Assembly (NCBI GenBank): GCA_900302705.1
Contig: OUUY01000001.1
Coordinates: 1 to 64,000, forward strand
Direction: 5' to 3'
Source: Candidatus Sulfobium mesophilum
GTDB taxonomy: Bacteria; Nitrospirota; Thermodesulfovibrionia; Thermodesulfovibrionales; UBA6898
DNA length: 64,000 nucleotides
The notes below the pieces were generated by a model, which ran no database searches, had not been told where the DNA came from, and saw nothing but the letters and a program-made list of their open reading frames with translations. A program made the position numbers and the translations under genes. This document shows positions 50,670 through 58,894 of this stretch, piece after piece. How positions within the stretch are numbered: position 1 is the stretch's first letter; every line of letters starts with the position of its first letter.

Positions 50670-50721
50670 ATGTCAAAAAGTGAACGTTGTTGTCCCAACA
50701 TACAACTGCGGACAACTGTGA
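50670..50721 (+). pseudogene. Vestigial 5' end of a GT2 glycosyltransferase gene
   Basis: ATGTCAAAAAGTGAACGTTG and what follows matches the start of the intact GT2 gene at 52740 (ATGCCAAATGTGAGCGTTG). After a one-base shift it reads VNVVVPTYNCGQ before a TGA at 50719-50721. Only about 17 codons remain, immediately before the real GT2 at 50762. It is probably the debris of a tandem duplication or deletion. Confidence 0.7.
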
Positions 50722-50761
50722 CCTTGAGAGAAAAATCGTTGTGCTCCAACATACGAAACAT

Positions 50762-51718
50762 ATGCTCGTAAGCGTAGTCATACCAGCGTACAATAGCGAG
50801 GCATTCCTTGAAAAGACATTGCAGAGTGTCTTTTCTCAGACCTTCAGAGACTTTGAAGTAATTTGCATTGACGACGGATCGACTGACAGCACGCCACAGG
50901 TCATCAGGAAGCACGGTCAGTCGGTGCGCTATGTCTATCAGACGAATCGCGGTGCAGCGGTCGCAAGAAACAGAGGGATAGGTATGGCCAGGGGGGAGTT
51001 CCTGGCCTTTTTGGATGCCGATGACCGATGGCTGCCGGACAAACTGGCACGACAGGTGAGATATCTCCAGGAAAATCGGGATGTCGCTATGGTCCACTCA
51101 AATGTCTGTGTTATCGACAGTCGGGACTCCATTACCAAACCATGTTTGCCAATTTCGGAGAGACATAGAGGCTTCCAGATATTTACGGAGCTGTACCTGG
51201 GCAACTTCATTGCCACGCCCTCAAGCGTAATGGTGAGGCGCAGTTGCCTTGACGCTGTCGGGAACTTCGATGAGACAATGCGTTGCTGTGAAGACTTTGA
51301 TCTTTGGCTGAGAATTGCGGCTAACTGTAAGATTGGATATCAGGACGTTGTCATGGTGAAATACAGGATGCATGAGACTAACGTCAGCAATGACAAGATG
51401 GCCATGAACATAACAGTGAAGAGAGTGATCGATGGGATAAAGGTCAAGTATCCGGAAAAGGTATCGAGCATACCAACGGAAAAAATGAGGAAGAGGGTTT
51501 TCGATCTAAACAGATGGATCGGACTTGGGTATTTTCGCCAATATGATCTTGCGTCTGCAAGGAAACATTTTCTCGGCGCGCTCAAGTGCAGGAGAACATC
51601 GATTCCCTTGTATATCTATCTCCTGTCGACATTCTTTGGAAAAGACATCATAGGAATGATCAGGAACGTGAAAAAAAGACGGAATTCTCACAGGAAAGGG
51701 ACGGTGGAGCTTGCTTGA
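50762..51718 (+). CDS. GT2-family glycosyltransferase
   Basis: The ATG at 50762 opens MLVSVVIPAYNSEAFLEKTL, the standard GT-A start; the longer frame from 50687 runs through the vestigial GT2 piece and is not used. The protein is 318 residues with VICIDDGSTDSTPQVIRKHG, ARNRGIGMARGEFLAFLDAD (DAD metal motif) and CCEDFDLWLRIAANC (acceptor-binding region). It adds a sugar to the lipid-linked repeat unit. The C-terminus has a helical extension. Confidence 0.9.
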   Translation: MLVSVVIPAYNSEAFLEKTLQSVFSQTFRDFEVICIDDGSTDSTPQVIRKHGQSVRYVYQTNRGAAVARNRGIGMARGEFLAFLDADDRWLPDKLARQVRYLQENRDVAMVHSNVCVIDSRDSITKPCLPISERHRGFQIFTELYLGNFIATPSSVMVRRSCLDAVGNFDETMRCCEDFDLWLRIAANCKIGYQDVVMVKYRMHETNVSNDKMAMNITVKRVIDGIKVKYPEKVSSIPTEKMRKRVFDLNRWIGLGYFRQYDLASARKHFLGALKCRRTSIPLYIYLLSTFFGKDIIGMIRNVKKRRNSHRKGTVELA

Positions 51719-51804
51719 GAACACTAAGGTTTCATGGAAAGTAATCGTAGTCGTGGCTATGCCTTCCCCCGAGAATCGTTTGGCCGGGTTCGTTTTTAGC
51801 GAAA

Positions 51805-52710
51805 ATGAGTAAGGTCAGCATTATCATTCCCACATATAACTGTGGCGGTTATATCAGTCAAGCGATAGAATCGTGCATGAACCAGACGCACAAGGACAGG
51901 GAAATAATTGTAGTCGACGATGGTTCGTCCGACAACACCTACGAAACAATAAAGCCCTATGAAGAATCGGGCTCGCTCAGATATATCTATCAGGAAAACC
52001 GGGGGCTACCGGGGGCGAGAAATACGGGGATACAGCATGCGCAAGGTGAGTTCGTAGTTTTCCTCGACGCCGATGACGAATTGGACGAGCGGATGATCTC
52101 GCTCTGCCTGGAGCAAGTTGAGAAGGAACATACAGATTGGTGCGTCTGCGACATCCTGAGAATCGAGAGAACCGGAACGAGCACGAAAGAGGAAGTGCAC
52201 AGCTCGAGGATACCGAAAGAAAATATAGAGGAGCGAATTCTACTGGATGATTTCATCAAAAGAGCTCCTTTATTCAGAAAAAGAACCCTTTTAGAGATCG
52301 GTCTATATGACGAAGACATGCGCATCAGGGAAGACTGGGATATCAATATCAGGATGATCCTGGGGAAAAAACCTTTCAGTTATGTGCCGGAGCCACTCTA
52401 TATCTATAAGATCAGGAGCGACAGTCTAATAAAATCGAGATACAGGAAGAGGTATGACTATACCTTGAAATTGTTGAAAAAGCATCATAAGAGCCTAGCC
52501 GATGGGAACGATGAGGGTGCTGCGAAGATCTACGCACAGAATCTCTGGAGGCTCGGGAAGCTCTACCTTACCGATTTGTATGCAGTGGGAGCGTTTATCT
52601 CCTGCCTCTTTGAAAGCACGAAATACGACTTCAGCATCAGAAGATTATTGCACCCCTTCTATTTCTATTTCATCAAGAATTTTGCCGGTCGGGACGCGCA
52701 GTCGAAATGA
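51805..52710 (+). CDS. GT2-family glycosyltransferase, tandem paralogue A
   Basis: This 301-residue protein starts MSKVSIIIPTYNCGGYISQA. It has IIVVDDGSSDNTYETIKPYE, ARNTGIQHAQGEFVVFLDAD and REDWDINIRMILGKKPFSYV, and ends in a helical C-terminal region. Its first 115 residues are nearly identical to the next gene, even at DNA level, and the rest is diverged, indicating recent duplication or gene conversion. Its stop overlaps a possible start of the next gene (ATGA at 52707). Confidence 0.92.
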   Translation: MSKVSIIIPTYNCGGYISQAIESCMNQTHKDREIIVVDDGSSDNTYETIKPYEESGSLRYIYQENRGLPGARNTGIQHAQGEFVVFLDADDELDERMISLCLEQVEKEHTDWCVCDILRIERTGTSTKEEVHSSRIPKENIEERILLDDFIKRAPLFRKRTLLEIGLYDEDMRIREDWDINIRMILGKKPFSYVPEPLYIYKIRSDSLIKSRYRKRYDYTLKLLKKHHKSLADGNDEGAAKIYAQNLWRLGKLYLTDLYAVGAFISCLFESTKYDFSIRRLLHPFYFYFIKNFAGRDAQSK

Positions 52711-52739
52711 GAGAGGTTCGGAAGAATGAGGGCAGTCAG

Positions 52740-53660
52740 ATGCCAAATGTGAGCGTTGTTATCCCAACATACAACTGCGGCCAATACATTCGCCAGGCTA
52801 TTGAGTCGGCGCTGTCGCAGACATACAAGGGCAGGGAGATTATTGTGGTCGACGATGGTTCGTCCGACAACACCTATGAAATAATAAAGCCCTATGAGGA
52901 ATCGGGCTCGCTCAGGTATATCTATCAGGAAAACCGTGGGCTGCCGGGGGCGAGAAATACGGGGATACAGAACGCACAAGGGGAATTCGTAGTTGTCCTC
53001 GATGCCGATGACGAGTTGGACGAGCGGATGATCTCTCTTTGCCTGGAGCAGGTGGAGAAGGAAAATACCGATTGGTGCGTCTGCGACATCATAAGGGTTG
53101 AGACCTATCGGGAAGACTTAAGAAAAGAAGTCTATAGGGCAAAACTCCCCCAAAACAACTATAAGCTGGCAATTTTGGCAGATGATTTTATAAGCAGGTC
53201 TGCCTTCTTCAGAAAAACGAGTCTATATGACATTGGGCTTTACCATGAGGATGTTCAGGTGAGGGTCGACTGGGAAATCAACATAAGGCTGATTCTGGCG
53301 GGAAAGCAGTTCAGCTACATGCCCGAACCGCTCTATATCTACAAGTTGCGAAGCAGCAGCCTTGTCAAGACACATGCAAAGAAAAAGTTTGATTATACAC
53401 TGCAACTCCTCAAAAAACACCATAAGAAGCTGGCGGACATGGGCGATAGAGAGATTGCACAGATATACGCGCAGAACCTCTGGCGGCTTGCGCGGGCATA
53501 TATGGCTGAATCCCGCGCGTTCGGGGCCGGCATCGGCTGCATCGTGGAGAGCATGCGATATGATTTCAGCATGAAAAGACTGATCCACCCCTTTTACCAT
53601 CATCTCATAAAACGATGGGCAAATCAGGATTCAGCAACGCGGGAGTTAGCTGATCGATGA
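52740..53660 (+). CDS. GT2-family glycosyltransferase, tandem paralogue B
   Basis: The ATG at 52740 follows GAGGGC and gives 306 residues starting MPNVSVVIPTYNCGQYIRQA; an upstream in-frame ATG at 52707 overlaps the previous stop but lacks a ribosome-binding site. The GT-A motifs are IIVVDDGSSDNTYEIIKPYE and EFVVVLDADDELDERM, then VRVDWEINIRLILAGKQFSY. The N-terminal half is close to paralogue A, while the acceptor half differs, so the two probably use the same donor but different acceptors. It overlaps the GT4 gene by 4 bp. Confidence 0.92.
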   Translation: MPNVSVVIPTYNCGQYIRQAIESALSQTYKGREIIVVDDGSSDNTYEIIKPYEESGSLRYIYQENRGLPGARNTGIQNAQGEFVVVLDADDELDERMISLCLEQVEKENTDWCVCDIIRVETYREDLRKEVYRAKLPQNNYKLAILADDFISRSAFFRKTSLYDIGLYHEDVQVRVDWEINIRLILAGKQFSYMPEPLYIYKLRSSSLVKTHAKKKFDYTLQLLKKHHKKLADMGDREIAQIYAQNLWRLARAYMAESRAFGAGIGCIVESMRYDFSMKRLIHPFYHHLIKRWANQDSATRELADR

Positions 53661-54844
53661 AAATGCTCTTTCTCACCGAACGGTTCCCGCCGAGCGAAGG
53701 AGGTTCCCGGGTCTATTACTATAACCTTTGTGCAAATTATAGGGACGGAGAAGTTGTAGTCCTGACTAAACATGTGGATGGGTGCGCTGAATTCGACCGT
53801 CATGCGCCGTTTAAAATCCTGCGACGCGGCAAGCCCATCCTCAACTGGAAGATAAAACAGTTGCCAAAACTCCTCCCACAGTTCGCCTGGACAGTAGCCG
53901 TAATGCTCAAGGAAAGAGTCGACGTTGTTCATTGCGGTGACTTTTTCCCTGGCGGGATTATTGGCCTTCTCGTCAAAAAGCTGCTGAGGAAACCTTATGT
54001 TTATTACGTCCATGGCGAGGGGTACTCGTGGTTCAATCAGTTCCGGTTTCAGCCTAAGATCAGGAGGATGATCCTGAGGAATGCTGACAGGATTGTTGCT
54101 GCCTGCAGCTACGCAGAGGAGGGTGTGAGAAGGGACCTTAACGGATACCACGACAGGATCGTCCGGATCAACCCCGGCGTAGACTACGGGAGATTTGACC
54201 CTGGTTGGAAGGATGAAGCGCTCCTGAAGGAGCTTGGGCTCGAAAATAAGAAAGTCATTCTCACCGTTGGCCGCCTCGTTGACAGGAAAGGGCAGGATAC
54301 GGTTATCAAAAGCATGCCAAGAATCCTGGCGGAGGTTCCCGATGCGATATACGTGATTGGAGGCCGTGGTCTTCATGAAGAGAAACTCCGGAGTCTGGCT
54401 GCAGAAATGAAAGTGGAGCACGCAGTGAAGTTTCTTGGTTTTATGCCGAATGACAGACTGCCTGCTTTATATAGCATCTGCGATCTCTTTGTCATGGTCA
54501 ACCGTGATACAACTGAACAAGGACCTGAGGGGTTCGGCATGGTTTTTACGGAGGCAAGCGCAGCCGGCAAGCCGGTCATCGGAGGCAAGAGCGGAGGGAA
54601 CATCGATTCGATCGTCGACGGATTTACGGGATACCGCGTTGACCCCCTCGACACCGGCGAAATTGCTAGCAAGATCACGACAGTTCTGAGGGATGATGTG
54701 CTGAGGCGCAACCTTGGAAGGAACGGGAGGGAATGGGTAGTGCAGAATTTTAACTGGCGGGAAAAGGCACAACAGATCGAGACTTTGAACCGGGATATCC
54801 TGAATACGGCGGGCAGAGTGCGGCACGCTATGGGAGGTGACTGA
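53657..54844 (+). CDS. GT4-family glycosyltransferase
   Basis: This 395-residue GT-B retaining enzyme has the N-terminal FLTERFPPSEGGSRVYYYNL with the GG loop and VYYVHGEGYSW. The donor domain has VILTVGRLVDRKGQDTVIKS and VKFLGFMPNDRLPALYSICD, then the E-x7-E-like motif FGMVFTEASAAGKPVIGGKS. It adds one sugar of the repeat unit at the cytoplasmic face. It is coupled on both sides: it overlaps the GT2 stop by 4 bp and the polymerase start by 1 bp. Confidence 0.93.
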   Translation: MKMLFLTERFPPSEGGSRVYYYNLCANYRDGEVVVLTKHVDGCAEFDRHAPFKILRRGKPILNWKIKQLPKLLPQFAWTVAVMLKERVDVVHCGDFFPGGIIGLLVKKLLRKPYVYYVHGEGYSWFNQFRFQPKIRRMILRNADRIVAACSYAEEGVRRDLNGYHDRIVRINPGVDYGRFDPGWKDEALLKELGLENKKVILTVGRLVDRKGQDTVIKSMPRILAEVPDAIYVIGGRGLHEEKLRSLAAEMKVEHAVKFLGFMPNDRLPALYSICDLFVMVNRDTTEQGPEGFGMVFTEASAAGKPVIGGKSGGNIDSIVDGFTGYRVDPLDTGEIASKITTVLRDDVLRRNLGRNGREWVVQNFNWREKAQQIETLNRDILNTAGRVRHAMGGD

Positions 54845-56280
54845 TGCTGAGATTGGGACTGAGTCAGTATATCCCGTATACCATCTACGGGCTTTCTTTT
54901 GTGGTTGCGCTAACGGCTTTTTTTTACCGGCGTGAGATTGGCATTCTTTTCATTGCCTTCTTTTTGCCGGTATACGTTGTTCTTCATAAAGCACTCACCT
55001 TAGATCTTCCGTTTGCGAACGACATTGTTGACTTTGTCCTTATCGGGATGATCCTGGGAGGGCTTGTGCAGTCCGGCCGGGAGGATCAGAAACCGGCAGT
55101 CGGTCAGTCCCCCCAAATTTGGCTTATCATTCTTTTTGTGGGGTACTCCCTGATAAGTTATTTGAGCGGCTCATTCTATCTGGGTGGAGACTTTATGTCT
55201 GATGTGAACTACCAGCGGCTCGCGGACTGGAAGAATTACATGATCGTACCGCTGCTCTACATCCTTACCTACTATACTCTCAGAGAACGAAAATGGAAGT
55301 ATGCATTGTTTCTGCTCCTCTTCGTATCTTTTATTGCGATGGATCTCAAGTTTAAAGAGACCTTCAGGTGGTTTCAGCATACGCGTTACGCTCATGAGAA
55401 CCGTGTTGACGGAACATTCGGTTTTCTCAACGGCAATGCCTTTGCCGCTTTTCATGTTATATGCACGCTTTTCCTGGTCTCCATGTTTCTCATGGACAGG
55501 CATTTCCGCAGGCGCATTGCCTACGGGCTCCTGATAGTGGGTGGCGTTTTTTGCATTTTGTACTCCTATTCGCGGGGAGCCTACGTCGGTTTTGCGGCCG
55601 GCCTTGTCTTTATCGCTCTTGTCAGATCGAGGAAACTCCTGATCCCGCTCTTCCTCTTCCTCCTGGTCTGGAAAGTGGTCGTGCCAAGTTCTGTTGTGGA
55701 CCGTATTGAAGGAACCTTCGTGGAAAATGACGGGAGGGCCGGTGTGATTTCAGTCGGTGGCACCAATCTGGAAACTGCTTATCGGAGCGAGATTTGGAAA
55801 GAAGCTCTTTCAATCTTTAGTGCTAATCCTGTGATGGGCACCGGCTTCCGCACGTTCTACGAAAAAACAGGCTGGGACACCCATAACCAGTATCTGAAAA
55901 CACTCTCCGAGCAGGGAGTCATAGGCCTCTTGATCTACCTGGTGCTGTATCAGCGGGCCTTTATGAGCGGATGGCGGCTATACAAGGGCGGGGACGAGGA
56001 TTTGCTGAGGGCCTTCGGCTTCTCATTTGTTTGTGCTGTTGTGGGCTCAATGGTTGTGAATTTCTTCGGCGACCGCTGGACCTATCTCCAAATTGGGGGC
56101 ATCTACTGGATAGCGTGGGCCCTGGTTGATCAGGAGAACAGCAGGATAGCCTTGGAGAGGCAAGTTGAAGGTTCAAGGTTGGAGGGAGAGGCAATGGAAA
56201 CGATAGGGGTCGAGGGTTCAGTCGCAGAAGCGAGGGTTCAAGGGTCCAAGGGTTCAAGCGAACTGCCACAGAATATATGA
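54844..56280 (+). CDS. O-antigen ligase/Wzy-like polymerase
   Basis: This 478-residue membrane protein has about 11 helices and the Wzy_C/O-antigen ligase domain in its second half (SRGAYVGFAAGLVFIALVRS, then a periplasmic loop with SIFSANPVMGTGFRTFYEKT, and DTHNQYLKTLSEQGVIGLLI). The His in DTHNQYL is the usual catalytic-loop residue. It polymerises or ligates lipid-linked repeat units. The last 40 residues (QVEGSRLEGEAMETIGVEGS and following) are not membrane-like and are encoded by GGTTCAAGG-type repeats that have spread into the gene. GGAGGTGACTG provides the ribosome-binding site. Confidence 0.9.
   Translation: MLRLGLSQYIPYTIYGLSFVVALTAFFYRREIGILFIAFFLPVYVVLHKALTLDLPFANDIVDFVLIGMILGGLVQSGREDQKPAVGQSPQIWLIILFVGYSLISYLSGSFYLGGDFMSDVNYQRLADWKNYMIVPLLYILTYYTLRERKWKYALFLLLFVSFIAMDLKFKETFRWFQHTRYAHENRVDGTFGFLNGNAFAAFHVICTLFLVSMFLMDRHFRRRIAYGLLIVGGVFCILYSYSRGAYVGFAAGLVFIALVRSRKLLIPLFLFLLVWKVVVPSSVVDRIEGTFVENDGRAGVISVGGTNLETAYRSEIWKEALSIFSANPVMGTGFRTFYEKTGWDTHNQYLKTLSEQGVIGLLIYLVLYQRAFMSGWRLYKGGDEDLLRAFGFSFVCAVVGSMVVNFFGDRWTYLQIGGIYWIAWALVDQENSRIALERQVEGSRLEGEAMETIGVEGSVAEARVQGSKGSSELPQNI
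56158..56262 (+). repeat. GGTTCAA-type degenerate heptad repeat inside coding sequence
   Basis: Segments AGTTGAAGGTTCAAGGTTGG, GTCGAGGGTTCA, GAGGGTTCAAGGGTCC and AAGGGTTCAAGC show a degenerate GGTTCAA/GGTTGAA period near the 3' end of the polymerase gene. It is the same composition as the intergenic repeats at 60366, 61724 and 61930. Confidence 0.6.
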
Positions 56281-56314
56281 GTTTGCTGGCTACCTTTTGT
56301 TATTGAGGTTCCGA

Positions 56315-57454
56315 ATGTTTGAAGTCATCTTCTGGTTATCTGTCTTGATCATCTTTTATACGTATGCCGGTTACAGCATGCTGATCGTTGCGCTTGCGGC
56401 GGTCTTCAGGAGGCCTGTAAGCCGTCGTGATATAGAACCGAAAGTCACTTTCCTTATAACCGCATACAATGAAGAGAAGTCCATTGCAGCTAAGCTCGAG
56501 GACACCCTTGGTCTCGACTATCCGGGGGGGAAGCTGGAGGTGATTGTGGCCTCCGATGGCTCCACGGACAGGACCGATGAGATAGTCGGGACGTTCCGGG
56601 ACAGAGGTGTGATCCTCCATCGCGTCGAGGGCCGGGTCGGAAAGACGGAGACACAGAACCAGGCAGTCAGGGTAGCGAGAGGGGAAATAATTATTTTTTC
56701 TGATGCAACGACCAGGTACAGCAGGGACGCTATCAGAAAAATTGTCAGAAACTATGCAGATCAGCGGGTAGGTGCTGTGAGCGGAAGATATGAATATGTG
56801 AATCCCACAGGAGCTGCAGTGGGTACCGGAACGGTTCTTTTCTGGAAATACGAGAACCTGATCAAGAGGCTGCAAACAAGGATACAGACTATCACAGGCT
56901 GCTGCGGTTGCATCTATTCCGTACGGCGGGAACTTTATGAACCATTGCCCCGGGATATTATCAGCGATCTTGTCGAGCCACTGAAGATTCTCGAGAAGGG
57001 TTTCCGAATTGCCTTCGAGCCGGAGGCTGTTGCATACGAAGAGACGACGGAGACCTCGAAGGAGGAATTCAGCATGCGTGTAAGGGTGATCTCGCGAGGG
57101 ATGAATGGCCTCTGGTATATGCGTAAGCTGTTCAACCCCCTGAGATATGGGTTTGTATCGTTTCAACTTTTATCGCACAAGGTGTTGAGATGGATGATAC
57201 CCTTCCTGCTGCCGCTACTCCTGTTAAGCAATCTTTTTCTCGTCGGGAAGCCCTTCTACACCATCTTCCTTGTCGGACAGGCCCTGTTCTATGTCGGGGC
57301 CTTCCTGGGGTATCTGCTCGACAGGTTGGGAAAGAGGGCAAGGATTTTCGCTTTGCCGCTCTATTACTGCGTTGTCAACGCCGCGTCGGTTGCGGCTCTT
57401 ATCAGGACTATCAGAGGCAAAAAGGCGGTTGTTTGGGAGACGGTCCGGCAATGA
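56315..57454 (+). CDS. GT2-family processive-type glycosyltransferase
   Basis: The ATG at 56315 has GAGG 8 bp upstream and gives 379 residues; the frame also opens earlier at a TTG (56297). There is an N-terminal membrane helix (VIFWLSVLIIFYTYAGYSML) and a GT-A domain with VTFLITAYNEEKSIAAKLED, VIVASDGSTDRTDEIVGTFR, IIIFSDATTRYSRDAIRKIV and SDLVEPLKILEKGFRIAFEP. Three or four C-terminal helices complete it (MIPFLLPLLLLSNLFLVGKP). The topology resembles cellulose/hyaluronan-synthase-like GT2 enzymes. It overlaps the methyltransferase frame by a few bases. Confidence 0.9.
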   Translation: MFEVIFWLSVLIIFYTYAGYSMLIVALAAVFRRPVSRRDIEPKVTFLITAYNEEKSIAAKLEDTLGLDYPGGKLEVIVASDGSTDRTDEIVGTFRDRGVILHRVEGRVGKTETQNQAVRVARGEIIIFSDATTRYSRDAIRKIVRNYADQRVGAVSGRYEYVNPTGAAVGTGTVLFWKYENLIKRLQTRIQTITGCCGCIYSVRRELYEPLPRDIISDLVEPLKILEKGFRIAFEPEAVAYEETTETSKEEFSMRVRVISRGMNGLWYMRKLFNPLRYGFVSFQLLSHKVLRWMIPFLLPLLLLSNLFLVGKPFYTIFLVGQALFYVGAFLGYLLDRLGKRARIFALPLYYCVVNAASVAALIRTIRGKKAVVWETVRQ

Positions 57455-57477
57455 TGGCGAAGGAGGGCAGCGAAGGC

Positions 57478-58314
57478 ATGGCATTACTGAAAAAAGACCT
57501 GCCTTCCGGCAGGAGTCTTGAACAGATCAGAAACCACTACGAAGTGGAGCGTGCCATCGCTGACAGCCTGAAAAAGGCGGATAGGGAAGAGAGGAAGGCT
57601 ATCTATGCCACTATGTATGATCTGCTGCTCGAAAAGGTGCCTGACCATCCGCGACTTACGATGCGCGAGAGTAAGGAGCTTACGGCCAGAGCGAACCACT
57701 CAAAGATGAACCTCGTGAAGCGGTTCCTTAATAAGTCGGCGGTATTTGTGGAGTTTGCGCCTGGTGATTGCCATTTTGCCACGAAGGTTTCAAAACGGGT
57801 CAGGCATGTTTACGGTGTCGACATCTCGGACCAGCGAGGTAAAAAACACGAAGCTCGCGGCAACTTCGAGCTCATCGTCTATGACGGCCACCACATTGAC
57901 CTTCCCGATGAAACGGCAGACGTTGTCTTTAGCGACCAGCTTATAGAACACCTGCACCCTGAGGAGGTGGTTGATCACTTCCGGCTTGCAGCGCGCCTCC
58001 TCCGGAAAGGCGGGGTGTATGTCTTCCGGACGCCCCACCGGTTTTCGGGGCCTCATGACATTTCAGGATACTTTTCGGACGAGTCCGAGGGGTTTCACCT
58101 TAAGGAATGGACTTACACTGAGTTGGGAGAGGTACTGAGGATGAGCGACTATAATTCGTGGCGCGGTCTCTTCCAGGTGAAAGGACTCTGTTTGGAAATG
58201 CCGTTCATAATCTTTACCATGATCGAGGGTATGCTGAAATTCCTACCGAGGCACTGGCAACGCTCGCTTACGCCACATGTTCTCAGGGGTATCGCGATAG
58301 CCGCTTACGTATAG
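57478..58314 (+). CDS. SAM-dependent methyltransferase
   Basis: The ATG at 57478 follows AAGGAGGG and gives 278 residues; in-frame ATGs at 57451 and 57454 that overlap the previous stop are alternatives, and the frame is open further upstream but only as a shadow of the GT2 gene. A class I methyltransferase core is visible: VFVEFAPGDCHFATKVSKRV (motif I), VYGVDISD, IDLPDETADVVFSDQLIEHL and AARLLRKGGVYVFRTPHRFS. It probably methylates a sugar hydroxyl or a lipid carrier-linked glycan. The first 95 residues are helical and unassigned. Confidence 0.85.
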   Translation: MALLKKDLPSGRSLEQIRNHYEVERAIADSLKKADREERKAIYATMYDLLLEKVPDHPRLTMRESKELTARANHSKMNLVKRFLNKSAVFVEFAPGDCHFATKVSKRVRHVYGVDISDQRGKKHEARGNFELIVYDGHHIDLPDETADVVFSDQLIEHLHPEEVVDHFRLAARLLRKGGVYVFRTPHRFSGPHDISGYFSDESEGFHLKEWTYTELGEVLRMSDYNSWRGLFQVKGLCLEMPFIIFTMIEGMLKFLPRHWQRSLTPHVLRGIAIAAYV

Positions 58315-58633
58315 TCGGTTCGATTAGCCTGGACACAATCTAATGGGCCTTTTGGGCACGGAAGATCAAACAATGTTAAGTCTGAGATCATTAATAGTAT
58401 GAAGAAAAACAGCTTTGAGGAGGATTAAGATGGACATCCTGGGTATATCCGCTTATTACCATGATTCCGCCGCGTGTGTTCTGAGGGATGATCTGCTCTG
58501 ACCGGACAGAGCGTAGTACGATTCATGAGCTGACGAAAAATGGAGCAGAATCTGGCCGCTTCGCCGCCCGTGCTGACTGGTATGAAGCCGTCAGAGTAAG
58601 GCAGGGGAAGCGGTTTTCGGGGAGGATGCAATT
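58315..58633. other. Rearranged intergenic region
   Basis: This 320-bp gap contains the NodU-like start (58430-58501). It also holds a frame in another register, running from about 58497 to 58635 and reading THELTKNG-like sequence (TIHELTKNGAESGRFAARAD), that has no start codon and may be the end of a second lost gene. No other intact feature is seen. Confidence 0.4.
58430..58501 (+). pseudogene. NodU-type carbamoyltransferase, only the first 23 codons remain
   Basis: After a good GAGGAGGATTAAG ribosome-binding site the frame reads MDILGISAYYHDSAACVLRD, the diagnostic N-terminus of NodU/CmcH-type O-carbamoyltransferases that are common in exosortase-type EPS loci. It then ends at DLL-stop. 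The expected continuation (GEIVAAAQEERF-like) is absent, so the gene was truncated by a deletion just after codon 20. The polymer has probably lost an O-carbamoyl group, or the function sits elsewhere. Confidence 0.8.
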
Positions 58634-58894
58634 ATGAGAAAGCCGAGGTCTCAGCACTGGCCATTTGTCGTAGCGGCCATCGTTTTCGTCCATCCGCGAG
58701 GTTTTCTCGTGACAGGTCCTTCAGGAGAGATTCTTGAACGCAGCGAGTTTGGCGGCACTGCCATGAACGATGATAAAAACAGGCCGCTGGGAGGAGTCGT
58801 GCGGTTCTATGAGTTGGAGCTAAGGCACGGTTTGCAAAAGTCGAGTGGGGCCTTCCGGTTTAGTAAAGTTAACACAGAAAGGGTAGCGAAATGA
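58634..58894 (+). CDS. Hypothetical protein
   Basis: This 86-codon frame is preceded by GGGGAGGATGCAATT and overlaps the next gene by 4 bp (ATGA), which argues that it is translated. It begins MRKPRSQHWPFVVAAIVFVH with a short hydrophobic stretch, then a polar, basic tail. I recognise no family. Given the deleted carbamoyltransferase just upstream, it may be a fusion of rearranged fragments. Confidence 0.4.
   Translation: MRKPRSQHWPFVVAAIVFVHPRGFLVTGPSGEILERSEFGGTAMNDDKNRPLGGVVRFYELELRHGLQKSSGAFRFSKVNTERVAK

Noticed and set aside
57190-57477. N-terminal extension of the methyltransferase into the GT2 gene
   Set aside because: The frame is only open by chance; starts with ribosome-binding support lie at 57451-57478.
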